In this document: positions 45,049-54,018 of the stretch, in pieces
Layout: the number at the start of each line of letters is the position of its first letter
Numbering within the stretch: the first letter of the stretch is position 1
From: Roseospira visakhapatnamensis
GTDB taxonomy: Bacteria > Pseudomonadota > Alphaproteobacteria > Rhodospirillales > Rhodospirillaceae
Assembly (NCBI RefSeq): GCF_014197915.1
Contig: NZ_JACIGK010000013.1
Location: 80,850 to 144,849 of the forward strand
Reading direction: 5' to 3'
Length of the DNA: 64,000 bases
Position numbers and translations under genes: made by a program
Notes under the pieces: model-generated
Database searches by the model: none
What the model saw: only the letters and a program-made list of their open reading frames with translations
Told to the model about the DNA's origin: nothing

Positions 45049-45777
45049 ATGAGACAGGCCAAGCCATCGAAGCGGCCTCTCGTCGCGGATGACGACGAGG
45101 GCAACAAGGAAGCGCTGGGATGCCTGGTGGCCCTTGCGCTCCTGGCCATGATCGGGGCGGCGGTGGCCTTGTTCGTGGATTTTGACGGACAGGAGACGGA
45201 GCCCGAGTCCGGGGGTGGAGAGCTGCCGATCACCAGGGTCGAGGCCCTGGACGAAAAGCGGGTCGTGCGCGACGCCTCCGGAAGCATGCTGGCCCGCAAC
45301 CTGGAGGCCGAGCCCGAGGATCGCGGCCGGATCGTGGCGCGCAGCGGCGTGGTGGCCGACCTGATCGCCCGATATGCCCGCCACGGGGCCGAGCCCGAGG
45401 TGATCGAGCGGGAGTTGAAGCACCGTTCGGTCTGCTACAACGGGCGCCACGCGCGGCTGGTGCCGCTCATCCTCGATCCACAAAGCCAGGGGTTCGCGCT
45501 GAGCTACGGAACCGCCGACGACGCCGAGGGCGACCCGTACCCGCGCCTGGAATTCTTTCATGGGCTCTCTGGCGATCTCACCCACGTATACTACGTCAGT
45601 CTGACCCGGACGCCGCTGTCCGGATTCCCGGCCGTGGGCGAGCGTATTCCCAACACCCGCAAGGCGGTGGGCCGGGTCATGCTGGAGTGGGTGGCGGAGG
45701 TGGCCAACACCTCCTGTCCCCCGAAGCGACCGGCCGAGGCGGCCGGCGGGTCGGTTCAAGGTGGAGAGTCCCGGTGA
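45049..45777 (+). CDS. single-pass membrane protein of unknown function
   Basis: This 242-residue protein has one hydrophobic helix at about residues 24-42 (GCLVALALLAMIGAAVALFV) preceded by a charged cytoplasmic N-terminus, so the C-terminal domain is likely periplasmic. That domain has two cysteines (SVCYNGR and NTSCPPK) that could form a disulfide and a recognisable RIPNTRKAVGRVMLEWVAEV segment. I do not recognise the family. The stop overlaps the next GTG as GTGA, so it is coupled to the UbiH-like monooxygenase gene. ATG at 45049 is taken as start; GTG immediately before it is also possible. Confidence 0.75.
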   Translation: MRQAKPSKRPLVADDDEGNKEALGCLVALALLAMIGAAVALFVDFDGQETEPESGGGELPITRVEALDEKRVVRDASGSMLARNLEAEPEDRGRIVARSGVVADLIARYARHGAEPEVIERELKHRSVCYNGRHARLVPLILDPQSQGFALSYGTADDAEGDPYPRLEFFHGLSGDLTHVYYVSLTRTPLSGFPAVGERIPNTRKAVGRVMLEWVAEVANTSCPPKRPAEAAGGSVQGGESR

Positions 45778-47288
45778 GCGAGACCAACGGCGACGACGTC
45801 AACACGGGCGGCACACGCAAGACCACGGGCCGGACGGGTCGCGGATCGGCGAAACCGTCCTCGAAGTCGGCCGACAAGGCGGGCGGCCCGAAAAAGAAGA
45901 AGGCCGCGCCCCGCAAGAAAGCCGCCGCCCAAACGGCGGCCGGGGCCGAGGCCGCGACGACGGTCCAGGCGGACGCGCCGGCGCCGCGCGCCACCCGGTC
46001 GCGCCGCAAGGCCGCCCCCCCCAAGCCATCGCCCACCTCGGCAGCCACCCTCAAGGCGGGGGACGAGACGGTCCTGTCGGCCGACGTGCTGGTCATCGGC
46101 GGAGGGCTGGTCGGCGGCACCCTGGCCTGCGGGCTGGCGCAGCATGGCGTCACGGTGCTGATCGCCGAGCGCGAGGACCCCGCCGGCTGGATGAACAACG
46201 GCTATGACGGCCGCGCCTCGGCGGTGGCCCAGGGGGGGCAGAAGGTGCTGGAGGCGCTGGGCCTGTGGCGCCACATGGCCGAGGCGTGCCAGCCCATCCA
46301 TGACATTCGCATCGCCGATTCGGATGCGCCGCTGCACATGCACTACCACCGTCACGAGGCCGGCGACGAGCCCATGGGCTACATGGCCGAGAACCTGGTC
46401 ACCCGTCGGGCGATCCAGGCGCGGCTGGCCGGGCTGGAGCACGCCACCCTGCTGGCCCCGGTGACGGTGACCGAGGTGACCCGCGACGCGCGCGGGGTGG
46501 ACGCGCGCCTTGCCGACGGGCGCCGTCTGCGGTCGCGCCTGGTGGTGGCGGCGGACGGGCGCCTGTCGCCCACCCGGGCCGGCGCGGGGATCGGCACCAC
46601 GGGCTGGGACTACGATCAGGCGGCCATCGTGCTGACGGTCGAGCACTCGGTGCCCCACAACGGCATCGCCATCGAACACTTCCTGCCGGGCGGGCCGTTC
46701 GCCACCCTGCCGCTGACGGACAACCGCTCGTCCATCGTCTGGTCGGAGCGGCGCGACTGGGTACCGGCGCTGATGGCCCTGCCCGAGGACCGCTTCAAGG
46801 CCGAGTTCATGGCCCGCTTCGGCGACCACTTCGGCGAGGTGCGCTTCGTGGGGCCGCGCTTCAGTTATCCGCTGTCGCTGCAATTCGCCGACCGCTACAC
46901 GGACCAGCGACTCGCCCTGGTGGGCGACGCGGCCCATGGCATGCACCCCGTGGCCGGACAGGGCATGAACTACGGTCTGCGGGACGTGGCGGTGCTGGTG
47001 GAGGAACTGGTCAAGGCGCACCGGCTGGGCCTGGACGTGGGAGCGCCCGCCGCCCTGTCGCGGTATGAGCGGCTGCGTCGCGTCGACAACCTTTTGATGC
47101 TGGCGGCCACCGACGGCATCGTGCGCCTGTTCTCCAACGACATCGGCCCGTTGCGTCTGGCGCGCACCGCCGGGCTGGCGGCCGTGGACCGCATGGGGCC
47201 CTTGAAGCGCTTCTTCATGCGTCACGCCATGGGGACCACCGGCATCATCGGCGGTGTGCCCCGGCTGATGCAGGGGCGGACGCTTTAG
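45774..47288 (+). CDS. UbiH/UbiF/COQ6-type FAD monooxygenase with basic N-terminal tail
   Basis: This 504-residue protein starts with GTG at 45774 (GGAGAG upstream), overlapping the previous stop. Residues about 105-500 form a flavin hydroxylase of the ubiquinone-biosynthesis type. The FAD dinucleotide motif is VIGGGLVGGTLACGLAQ. The mid-domain DGR is seen as VVAADGRLSPTRAG and the second FAD motif as ALVGDAAHGMHPVAGQG near residue 383. It would hydroxylate the quinone ring; which position cannot be told. Residues 1-100 are an unusual Lys/Arg/Ala/Pro-rich, probably disordered tail (GPKKKKAAPRKKAAAQ, RATRSRRKAAPPKP) not found in typical UbiH. Confidence 0.85.
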   Translation: MSETNGDDVNTGGTRKTTGRTGRGSAKPSSKSADKAGGPKKKKAAPRKKAAAQTAAGAEAATTVQADAPAPRATRSRRKAAPPKPSPTSAATLKAGDETVLSADVLVIGGGLVGGTLACGLAQHGVTVLIAEREDPAGWMNNGYDGRASAVAQGGQKVLEALGLWRHMAEACQPIHDIRIADSDAPLHMHYHRHEAGDEPMGYMAENLVTRRAIQARLAGLEHATLLAPVTVTEVTRDARGVDARLADGRRLRSRLVVAADGRLSPTRAGAGIGTTGWDYDQAAIVLTVEHSVPHNGIAIEHFLPGGPFATLPLTDNRSSIVWSERRDWVPALMALPEDRFKAEFMARFGDHFGEVRFVGPRFSYPLSLQFADRYTDQRLALVGDAAHGMHPVAGQGMNYGLRDVAVLVEELVKAHRLGLDVGAPAALSRYERLRRVDNLLMLAATDGIVRLFSNDIGPLRLARTAGLAAVDRMGPLKRFFMRHAMGTTGIIGGVPRLMQGRTL

Positions 47289-47318
47289 CGCCGGTGAGCC
47301 CGCCGCGCGCGGACAGAA

Positions 47319-47741
47319 TCACTGATCCTCGTAATTATATTCGCGGCACTCGAAATTGAGGACCGGGCCGCAGCGATAGAAGGCGACGGTGGCGAAGCGG
47401 CGCGCCGTCTGCTCGAAGATCACGGTACCGTCCACCCGTCGCACCTCCAGGACCAGGGGATGCTCGGCGCTCTGGTTGCGGGCCTGGATGGAGAAGTTCT
47501 TGGGGCCTTCAACGTGCAGGCCCTGGTCATCGTGCTGACCCAGGGCCAGGACCGCCGCGCCAGCGGCGACGGTCTTCTCGCCATCGCGGCTGATCTCCAC
47601 GCTGCCGTCGCCCAGGCAGGCCAGCAGGTCGGCGGGCTGGCCGGCCGGGCCGCAGCGCAAGACGGCCTCCAGGCCCGCCGCCGAGGCGGCCGACGCCCAC
47701 ATCAGGACAGCCAGGCCGACGAGAGTTCTACGCATGACCAT
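47319..47741 (-). CDS. small exported protein of unknown function
   Basis: This 140-residue protein has a clear signal peptide (MVMRRTLVGLAVLMWASAAS, cleavage after the next Ala) and a secreted domain with four cysteines (LRCGPAG, LLACLGDG, YRCGPVL, FECREYN), suggesting two disulfides. The start ATG at 47741 is fixed by a near-perfect ribosome site AAGGAGGTG nine bases upstream, one of the best in the window, so it is probably well expressed. No family recognised. It lies convergent to the UbiH-like gene, 30 bases from its stop. Confidence 0.78.
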   Translation of the reverse strand: MVMRRTLVGLAVLMWASAASAAGLEAVLRCGPAGQPADLLACLGDGSVEISRDGEKTVAAGAAVLALGQHDDQGLHVEGPKNFSIQARNQSAEHPLVLEVRRVDGTVIFEQTARRFATVAFYRCGPVLNFECREYNYEDQ

Positions 47742-48275
47742 GGAAAACACCTCCTTTGCGAGCCCCGGGGTGATCGCCCGTGACCGTTTGCGAGTCTGGT
47801 CTTTCGCAAACCCGGCGAACCGAAGCCTCGACGTGCGCCGCGACCGTCCTGTTTGAGTCCAGTCGACCGCCGAAGCGCCGGCGCCGGGCCGAATGCGATC
47901 GCCCGATGCGATCCCAGGGCCACGACGCGCCAGGACCTGTCCGGGACCCACGATCGGTCCGGGGAATGGATGACGGGGATGGGAGCGGCGGCGTCCGCGA
48001 CGGACGGGGGATCCTCACGTCCCACAGATGAGAATGCGTAGCATGTGGACCCACCGGTTTCATTGACGCTTCGCAATCCGGAGCACCCTGCTCCGGTATT
48101 CCGGGCGCCGGCCCGGGGATGCGCGACAGGGCGGTGGACGCGGAAGCGGTTGAGCGCCGCGCGGGTTTCCTGCTAGACGTCAGTCGCCGTCCAGTGGGCG
48201 GAGAACGCCCCCGGCCACCAGGGCCGCCTGGGTCGGGTTCCATTGGACCAGGGACGAAGCGACGGACCGCGCGTC
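47742..48275. other. intergenic region with a hairpin
   Basis: These 534 bases separate divergent genes and hold no gene I can support. A perfect hairpin CCGGAGCA-CCC-TGCTCCGG lies at 48078-48096, without a T-run, so it is more likely a structural or operator element than a terminator. Confidence 0.5.
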
Positions 48276-48767
48276 ATGCCCCACCTCACCCTGCACCGCG
48301 ATGTCGGGTTTCCTTGCCCGCTGGTCTATGACGTGATCGCCGACGTGCGGCGCTATCCCGAGTTCCTGCCCGGCTTCCATGCCGTGCGCACCGACGGGCA
48401 TGACGGCGCGGCGCTGCGGGTGATCCAGACGGTGGGTGGCCTGGGGCTGACCACCACCTTCCTGTCGCATGCCACCTTCGACCGGCCCCACACGATTCGT
48501 ATCGTCTCGACCGACCGTCCGTTCCGGAGCCTGAACCAGACCTGGACCCTGTCGGAGCGGGGGCCGGCCCGCACCCATGTGCGCCTCCAGGCCGACTACG
48601 CCCTGGCCGACCGCCTGGCGGGGGTGGTGTTCGACCGCCTGTATCCGGGCCTGTTGCGCGGCGGGCTGTCCGCCCTGATCCGGCGCGTGTCGGCGATGCA
48701 CCGCGCGAACGTCGGCGGAAGCCGCGTCCCGCGCGCCGACACCGCCCGGGGGGAGGCCGGCCGCTGA
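48276..48767 (+). CDS. Coq10/RatA-type START-like (type II polyketide cyclase family) protein
   Basis: This 163-residue protein belongs to the SRPBCC/START-like family: CPLVYDVIADVRRYPEFLPG and the FRSLNQTWTLSE stretch are typical of Coq10/RatA proteins. Coq10 homologues bind ubiquinone or its precursors and help deliver it to the respiratory chain; RatA is the bacterial name used for the same fold. The genes that follow on the same strand are quinone methyltransferase and prenyltransferase genes, which supports a quinone-related role. ATG at 48276 is taken as start; the ribosome site is weak and a TTG at 48243 is possible. The last 20 residues are low-complexity. Confidence 0.82.
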   Translation: MPHLTLHRDVGFPCPLVYDVIADVRRYPEFLPGFHAVRTDGHDGAALRVIQTVGGLGLTTTFLSHATFDRPHTIRIVSTDRPFRSLNQTWTLSERGPARTHVRLQADYALADRLAGVVFDRLYPGLLRGGLSALIRRVSAMHRANVGGSRVPRADTARGEAGR

Positions 48768-48914
48768 CGGACGCGCCGCGACGATGGCGCGCCCGTCATC
48801 GATCACGGGCGCCCGTCGCGGGCCTGTTTCATCGTGCCTCGCGGGCCGGGGCACGCCGCACAGGGATCCCGGCCGGTCCGGTCGTGGGCGGGTCCCGAAC
48901 CCGAGGGAGGACCC

Positions 48915-49646
48915 GTGTCAGACTCCGTGTCCCAGGACTGCGGTCTTGACGAAGCCACGCGCCGCGCCGACGGTCGGCTCATCCGCGCCATGTTCGACGC
49001 GGTGGCACCGCGCTACGACTCCATGAACGACATCATGAGCTTCGGCGTGCATCGCCTGTGGAAGCGCCGTCTGCGGCGCATGGCCGGCCCGCCGCGCGGC
49101 CGGGGCCTGGCGCTGGACCTGGCCGGCGGCACCGGCGACATCGCCGACCTGATGGCCGACAAGGACTGGGCGGTGGCGGTCTGCGACCCCTCCACGGGCA
49201 TGATCGACGCCGGGCGCAAGGCCAACGCCGGCCCGCGCCTTCGCTGGGTCGCCGGCGCCGGCGAGGCGCTGCCCTTCGCGGACCGGACCTTCGACGTGGT
49301 CACCCTGGGCTTCGGCCTGCGCAACATGACCGACCGCCGGGGCGCCCTGACCGAGGTGCTGCGGGTCCTGGTGCCGGGCGGGACCCTGCTGTGCCTGGAG
49401 TTTTCCACGCCTTGGCGGCTGATCCGGCCAGCCTACGAGGGCTATTCCCGGCGCATGATCCCGCGCCTGGGCGCGGCGGTCGCCGGGCAACCCGACGCCT
49501 ACCGGTACTTGGTGGACTCCATCGGCGCCTTCCCCGACCAGAAGACCCTGGCCGGCTGGCTGCGCGACGCCGGCTTCGCGACCGTGCGGTATCGGAACCT
49601 GTTCATGGGCATCGCCGCCATCCACTCTGGAACACGTCCGGCCTAG
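48915..49646 (+). CDS. ubiE: demethylmenaquinone / ubiquinone C-methyltransferase (UbiE/MenG)
   Basis: This 243-residue SAM methyltransferase has the UbiE/MenG signature: DAVAPRYDSMNDIMSFGVHR at the N-terminus, the SAM-binding ALDLAGGTGDIADLM, FADRTFDVVTLGFGLRNMTD and RVLVPGGTLLCLEFS. It methylates the quinone ring of ubiquinone and/or menaquinone precursors. GTG at 48915 is fixed by GGGAGG five bases upstream. The next gene on the same strand is menA, which suggests menaquinone as a substrate, while the nearby UbiH-like gene points to ubiquinone; many UbiE enzymes serve both. Confidence 0.93.
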   Translation: MSDSVSQDCGLDEATRRADGRLIRAMFDAVAPRYDSMNDIMSFGVHRLWKRRLRRMAGPPRGRGLALDLAGGTGDIADLMADKDWAVAVCDPSTGMIDAGRKANAGPRLRWVAGAGEALPFADRTFDVVTLGFGLRNMTDRRGALTEVLRVLVPGGTLLCLEFSTPWRLIRPAYEGYSRRMIPRLGAAVAGQPDAYRYLVDSIGAFPDQKTLAGWLRDAGFATVRYRNLFMGIAAIHSGTRPA

Positions 49647-49692
49647 GGCCGGGGCCGTTGTCCCGCCGTCGTCCTCCAGCACGGGTCCCTTG

Positions 49693-50610
49693 ATGACCGA
49701 ACCCTCCCCCCGTCCCCCCTGGCCCGTCGTCCTGTGGCACGCCATCCGCCCTCATACCCTGCCGCTGTCGATCTCGCCGGTGCTGGCCGGGGCCACCGTG
49801 GCCTGGGCGGAAAGCGGCGCCAGCCGGCCCGCCGTCGTGCTGGTGGCCGCGCTATCGGCGCTGGCCATCCAGGTGGGGACCAACCTGCACAACGACGCCG
49901 CCGACACGCTCAACGAGACCGACGACGCCGATCGGGAAGGACCGCCCCGAGTGACGGAACGCGGCTGGATGACCGCCGGCCAGGTGATGTTGGCGGCCCA
50001 TGCCGCCTTCGGGCTGGCGGTGCTGGGCGGACTCTGGCTGGTGCTGCTGGGTGGCTGGCCGATCATGGCGATCGGCGTGCTGTCGGTGCTGGCCGGCTAC
50101 GCCTACTCGGCCGGCCCCTGGCCGATCTCCCGGGGGCCGCTGGGCGAGGTGTTCGTCATCCTGTTCTTCGGGCTGATTGCCGTAGGGGGCGTGGTCTACC
50201 TGCTGACCGGCGCCGTCAGCGGCGCGGCGGCGCTGATGGGGCTGGTGGTGGGCCTGCCGGCGGCGGCCGTGCTGATGGTCAACAACGCCCGGGACCGCGT
50301 CGGCGATACCCGGGCCGGCCGCCGCACCCTGGCGATTCGCCTCGGGCCGCGCGGCGCCGACCGGGTCTACGTGGCCCTGCTGGCCGCCACCCTGGCGGGG
50401 TTGGTATCCCTAGCGGCGGTGGACCCGGCGCTGCGCGGCGCGCTGCTGGGGCTGGTGTTCGCGCCCATGGCGGTGTCGCTGGCGCGGGCCTTCGCCGCCG
50501 CCGACGGCCCCGCCGCCTTCAACGCCGTGCTGGGGCGGACGGCCCGGTTCCAGCTGCTGCTGGTGGCGGCCGGCTGCGCGGGGGTGATCGTGTGGACCGC
50601 GGTGATCTGA
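49693..50610 (+). CDS. menA: 1,4-dihydroxy-2-naphthoate polyprenyltransferase
   Basis: This 305-residue membrane prenyltransferase of the UbiA superfamily has about eight hydrophobic helices. The first Asp-rich region is NLHNDAADTLNETDDADREG with the MenA-type GPPRVTERGWMTAGQV following. The second is VNNARDRVGDTRAGRRTLAI, as in MenA. It attaches the isoprenoid tail to 1,4-dihydroxy-2-naphthoate in menaquinone synthesis. ATG at 49693 is preferred; a TTG directly upstream is possible. UbiE/MenG lies 46 bases upstream. No other men or mqn genes are in the window, so the rest of the pathway must be elsewhere. Confidence 0.85.
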   Translation: MTEPSPRPPWPVVLWHAIRPHTLPLSISPVLAGATVAWAESGASRPAVVLVAALSALAIQVGTNLHNDAADTLNETDDADREGPPRVTERGWMTAGQVMLAAHAAFGLAVLGGLWLVLLGGWPIMAIGVLSVLAGYAYSAGPWPISRGPLGEVFVILFFGLIAVGGVVYLLTGAVSGAAALMGLVVGLPAAAVLMVNNARDRVGDTRAGRRTLAIRLGPRGADRVYVALLAATLAGLVSLAAVDPALRGALLGLVFAPMAVSLARAFAAADGPAAFNAVLGRTARFQLLLVAAGCAGVIVWTAVI

Positions 50611-50718
50611 TCCACGGGCGCGATCCGGGATCGGCACGCGACAGATGCGTCGCGGCGCCGGTGCGTGTATGACCCACGCGTGTCCGCCTTTGCCGTTCCC
50701 GTCCATGAGGACCCCCGC

Positions 50719-51585
50719 ATGATCGAGATCCTTCTGCCCCTGGGCCTGGGCTTCATCATGTTCGCCATCGGCCTCGGCCTGCGCGTCCGCGATTTCACGC
50801 GCGTCGCGCGGGAGCCCCTGTCCCTGGGCGCCGGCCTGGTCAACCAGATGATCCTGCTGCCGCTGCTGGCGGCCGCCCTGGTGATGCTCTACGACGGCCG
50901 GCCGACCTTCGCCCTGGGGCTGATGGTGCTGGCGGCCTGCCCCGGGGGGATCACCTCCAACCTGCTGACGGTGCTGGCCGGCGGCAACGCGGCGCTGTCG
51001 GTGTCCATGACGGCGCTCTCCAGCCTGATCGGCATCGTCACGGTGCCCCTGGTCCTGGGGGTGTCCCAGGCGCTGCTGCTGGGCGACGGCCAGGTGGTCG
51101 GCCTGCCGCTGGAGAAGGTCCTGGGCGGCGTGTTCGTGGTCACCGGCGTCCCCATCGCCCTGGGCATGGCCATCAACCACCGCTGGCCGCGCCTGACCGA
51201 GGCGGCCCGCCCGTATGCCCGACATCTGGCCACGGCCATCTTCGCGGTCATCGTCATCGGCGCCTTCGTCGGCCAGCGCGAGACCATGGTCGCCCACGCC
51301 GCCGACATCGGCCCCTATGTGGTGGCGCTCAACGTCGGCACCATGACCCTGGGCCTGCTGACCGCCCGGGCGCTGCGCCTGCCCCTGGCGGACGCCGTGG
51401 CGATGACCATGGAGGCCGGCTTGCAGAACGCGGCCCTGGCCATCCTCATCGCCACCACCCTTCTGGGGATGCCGGAGATGGTGGTGCCGGCCATCCTCTA
51501 CGCCTTTTTCATGAACCTGACGGCGGCGGCCTTCATCGCCTGGGCGCGGGCCCGGGCGCGAACCGGAGTCGTGGGCCGGCCCTGA
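50719..51585 (+). CDS. bile acid:sodium symporter family (BASS) transporter
   Basis: This 288-residue membrane protein has nine to ten hydrophobic helices. Family motifs include LGLRVRDFTRVAREPLSL, VLAACPGGITSNLLTVLAGG (the crossover sodium-binding region) and EAGLQNAALAILIATTLLG with the ExGxQN signature. BASS proteins couple uptake of organic anions to sodium. The substrate is unknown in bacteria of this type. ATG at 50719 has GAGG eight bases upstream. It converges with the BKACE gene; the pairing is only positional. Confidence 0.88.
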   Translation: MIEILLPLGLGFIMFAIGLGLRVRDFTRVAREPLSLGAGLVNQMILLPLLAAALVMLYDGRPTFALGLMVLAACPGGITSNLLTVLAGGNAALSVSMTALSSLIGIVTVPLVLGVSQALLLGDGQVVGLPLEKVLGGVFVVTGVPIALGMAINHRWPRLTEAARPYARHLATAIFAVIVIGAFVGQRETMVAHAADIGPYVVALNVGTMTLGLLTARALRLPLADAVAMTMEAGLQNAALAILIATTLLGMPEMVVPAILYAFFMNLTAAAFIAWARARARTGVVGRP

Positions 51586-51608
51586 CCGCCCCGTCGGCTG
51601 GCCGCGGC

Positions 51609-52442
51609 TCACCCCGCCGCCGGCAACCTCAGCAACGCCCGGGCCTCGACGACACTGGCCGGATGGCGGCCGTGCTCGGCGCAGAGGTCGGCGGCACGCC
51701 TGACCAGGGCGGCGTTGGAGGGCGCAAGCGTGTCCGCGTCCCAGCGGATGTTGTCCTCCAGGCCGGTGCGCACATGCCCACCCTGCTCCAGGGACCACCG
51801 CGCCAGGGTGTGCTGGTGGCGGCCGATGCCGGCGCCGGTCCAGGTGGCTTCCGGCGCCAGCCGTCCAAGGGTCCGGACGTAGAAGTCGAAGGTCTCGCGG
51901 TCCACCGGCACGGCGTTCTTCACCCCCATCACGAACTGGACGTGCAGCGGGCCGACGATGCGGCCGTCCCCGGCCATCTCCACGGCCTTGAACAGCATGG
52001 ACAGGTCGAAGACCTCGATCTCCGGCTTGACCCCGTTGTCCTTCATCAGGGCGGCCAGCCAGTCCACGAAATCAGGCGAATTCTCGTAGATGCGCGTCGG
52101 GAAGTTGCAGGATCCGGTGGACAGCGACGCCATGTCCGGCTTCAGGGGGATCATGCCGCCGCGCTCGTCGCCCTTGCCGGAACGCCCGCCGGTGGAGAAC
52201 TGCACGATCATGCCCGGGCAGTGCCGGCGCAGGCCCTCCATCAGGCGGGCGAACTTCTCCGGATCCGAACTGGTGGTGCCGTCGTCGTTGCGCACATGGC
52301 AGTGCGCGAGGGTGGCGCCGGCCTCGAAGGCGGCATGCGCGGACTCGACCTGTTCCGACACGGTGATCGGCACCGCCGGGTTGTTGGCCTTGGTCGGGAC
52401 CGAGCCGGTCAGGGCCACGGTGATGATGCAGGGGGTGGTCAT
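51609..52442 (-). CDS. BKACE family beta-keto acid cleavage enzyme (DUF849)
   Basis: This 277-residue TIM-barrel protein belongs to the Kce/BKACE family, which cleave beta-keto acids with acetyl-CoA. The zinc-site histidines are seen in ATLAHCHVRND and HVQFVMGVKNAVP; VALTGSVPTKANNPAVPIT is the N-terminal strand signature and TWTGAGIGRHQHTLA the C-terminal active-site segment. The founding member cleaves 3-keto-5-aminohexanoate in lysine fermentation, but BKACE proteins act on many substrates, so the native substrate here is unknown. Start at 52442 follows GGAG. A 308-base gap separates it from the divergent sulfotransferase gene. Confidence 0.9.
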   Translation of the reverse strand: MTTPCIITVALTGSVPTKANNPAVPITVSEQVESAHAAFEAGATLAHCHVRNDDGTTSSDPEKFARLMEGLRRHCPGMIVQFSTGGRSGKGDERGGMIPLKPDMASLSTGSCNFPTRIYENSPDFVDWLAALMKDNGVKPEIEVFDLSMLFKAVEMAGDGRIVGPLHVQFVMGVKNAVPVDRETFDFYVRTLGRLAPEATWTGAGIGRHQHTLARWSLEQGGHVRTGLEDNIRWDADTLAPSNAALVRRAADLCAEHGRHPASVVEARALLRLPAAG

Positions 52443-52750
52443 GAAACAGTTACTCCAGTCATGGTCACTCAGGACACAAATGGTCCTTCTGGCGGCAGCC
52501 TAACAGGTCCACGGGTGCCTCCACCATGCCCGGCGGCAACGACCTTGCGTCCGCCGGGACGCTCCGGGCACACTGCCAGGCACACTCCATGCCTTCGGGG
52601 CGACAGCGGGCGCCGTCGCAAAACCATCATTTGCCTCGGCCGGCGCGGCCCCTTAGGCCACGAGGGCTCGGGCGCGTCCGTCGCGCCTGCGTTGCATGGC
52701 GGAACGCCCCGGGCCAACGGCATGCGGGACGAAAGAGAGGGAGGAGGCGC

Positions 52751-54016
52751 TTGGGCTCCCTGGTCGGCGACAGCCTGACGCGATACGGCGCCCTGTTGCG
52801 CGCGGCGGCGGCGCCGCCGCCGGGACGGCGCCGGCCGACGGCATATCGACTGCTGGTGATGGCCGCCTTCGTCCCGCTGTTCACCCTGGGCATGCTGCTT
52901 CACATCCTGGCCCTGCTGCTCGACGAGGCGCTGTTTCCCGGTTATCGCCGGGTGGAGATCCGCGCGCCGCTGGTCATCCTGGGCGTGCCGCGCAGCGGCA
53001 CCACGGCCCTGCACCGCGTGCTGGCCCGCGACCCCGGCCTGACCACCTTCAGCACCTGGGAATGCCTGTTCGCTCCGTCCATCATCCAGCGCAAGGCGGT
53101 GCTGGCCCTGGCGCGGCTGGACCGCGCGGTGGGGCACCCGCTGGGACGGGTGCTGGGGTGGCTGCAAGACCGGGTGTTCGGTGCCCTCGACGACGTGCAC
53201 GCCATGGATCTCGCGGCGCCCGAGGAAGACTACCTCGCCTTGCTGCCGATCCTTGCCTGCTTCATCCTGGTGGTGCCGTTTCCCCGCGCCGAGGCCCTGT
53301 GGCGCCTGGGCCGCGTCGACCGGGACATGCCCGACGGCGAGCGGCGGCGGCTGATAGCCTTCTATCGCCGGATCCTGCAACGACATCTGTATGTGCACGG
53401 CGCCCACAAGCGGCTGCTGTCCAAGAACGCCGCCTTCGCCGGCATGGCCGGAACGCTGCTGGAAACCTTCCCAGACGCCCGCGTCATCTGCTGCCTGCGC
53501 GATCCGCTAGCGGTGGTGCCGTCGCAGGTGTCCGCCGTTCAGGGGGGCGTGGCCCTGTTCGGCGGCGATCCCGAGGGGGTCGTGTTCCGCGCGCGCATGC
53601 CGGAACTGCTGGCCGGATATTACGAAACGCTCCTGCGCGTTCTGCCGCCGCCGGCGGCGGCCGAGCGCCACGTCATCCTTGACATGGCGGCGATCAAGAC
53701 GGAACTCTCGCGATCCGTGCGGCACGCTTATGATATCCTGGGGTTGCCCGTGCACCCAGATCTCGACGCGACCCTGGAGGCAGAAACGGCGCGGTCGCGC
53801 GCCTGGCGGTCGGCGCATCGCTACACGGCGTCCGACCTGGGGCTGGACGAAGCGGATCTGCGGCGTCGCTTTGCCGGGGTTCATGCCGCCTATCCGTTCG
53901 GGCGCGCGACGTCCCCGGACCGGCCGTCCGAGGCCCCCGGTCACGCCGCCGATCGCGAAGCCCCGACCGGCCGGCCACCCGGACCGCCCGTGCTTGCCGG
54001 CTCGCAGGGAAGGTGA
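52751..54016 (+). CDS. membrane-anchored sulfotransferase family protein
   Basis: This protein of about 421 residues starts with TTG at 52751 behind GGGAGGAGG. A hydrophobic segment at about 33-58 (YRLLVMAAFVPLFTLGMLLH) anchors it. The PAPS-binding loop is VPRSGTTALHRVLARDPGL; YVHGAHKRLLSKNAAFAGM and ICCLRDPLAVVPSQVS match the 3-prime-phosphate-binding segment of Sulfotransfer_3 proteins. It probably transfers sulfate to a lipid or glycan. The following GT4 gene begins just after, and a deacetylase-like gene overlaps that, making a three-gene unit. An ATG upstream in the same frame lacks support. Confidence 0.82.
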   Translation: MGSLVGDSLTRYGALLRAAAAPPPGRRRPTAYRLLVMAAFVPLFTLGMLLHILALLLDEALFPGYRRVEIRAPLVILGVPRSGTTALHRVLARDPGLTTFSTWECLFAPSIIQRKAVLALARLDRAVGHPLGRVLGWLQDRVFGALDDVHAMDLAAPEEDYLALLPILACFILVVPFPRAEALWRLGRVDRDMPDGERRRLIAFYRRILQRHLYVHGAHKRLLSKNAAFAGMAGTLLETFPDARVICCLRDPLAVVPSQVSAVQGGVALFGGDPEGVVFRARMPELLAGYYETLLRVLPPPAAAERHVILDMAAIKTELSRSVRHAYDILGLPVHPDLDATLEAETARSRAWRSAHRYTASDLGLDEADLRRRFAGVHAAYPFGRATSPDRPSEAPGHAADREAPTGRPPGPPVLAGSQGR

Positions 54017-54018
54017 CC

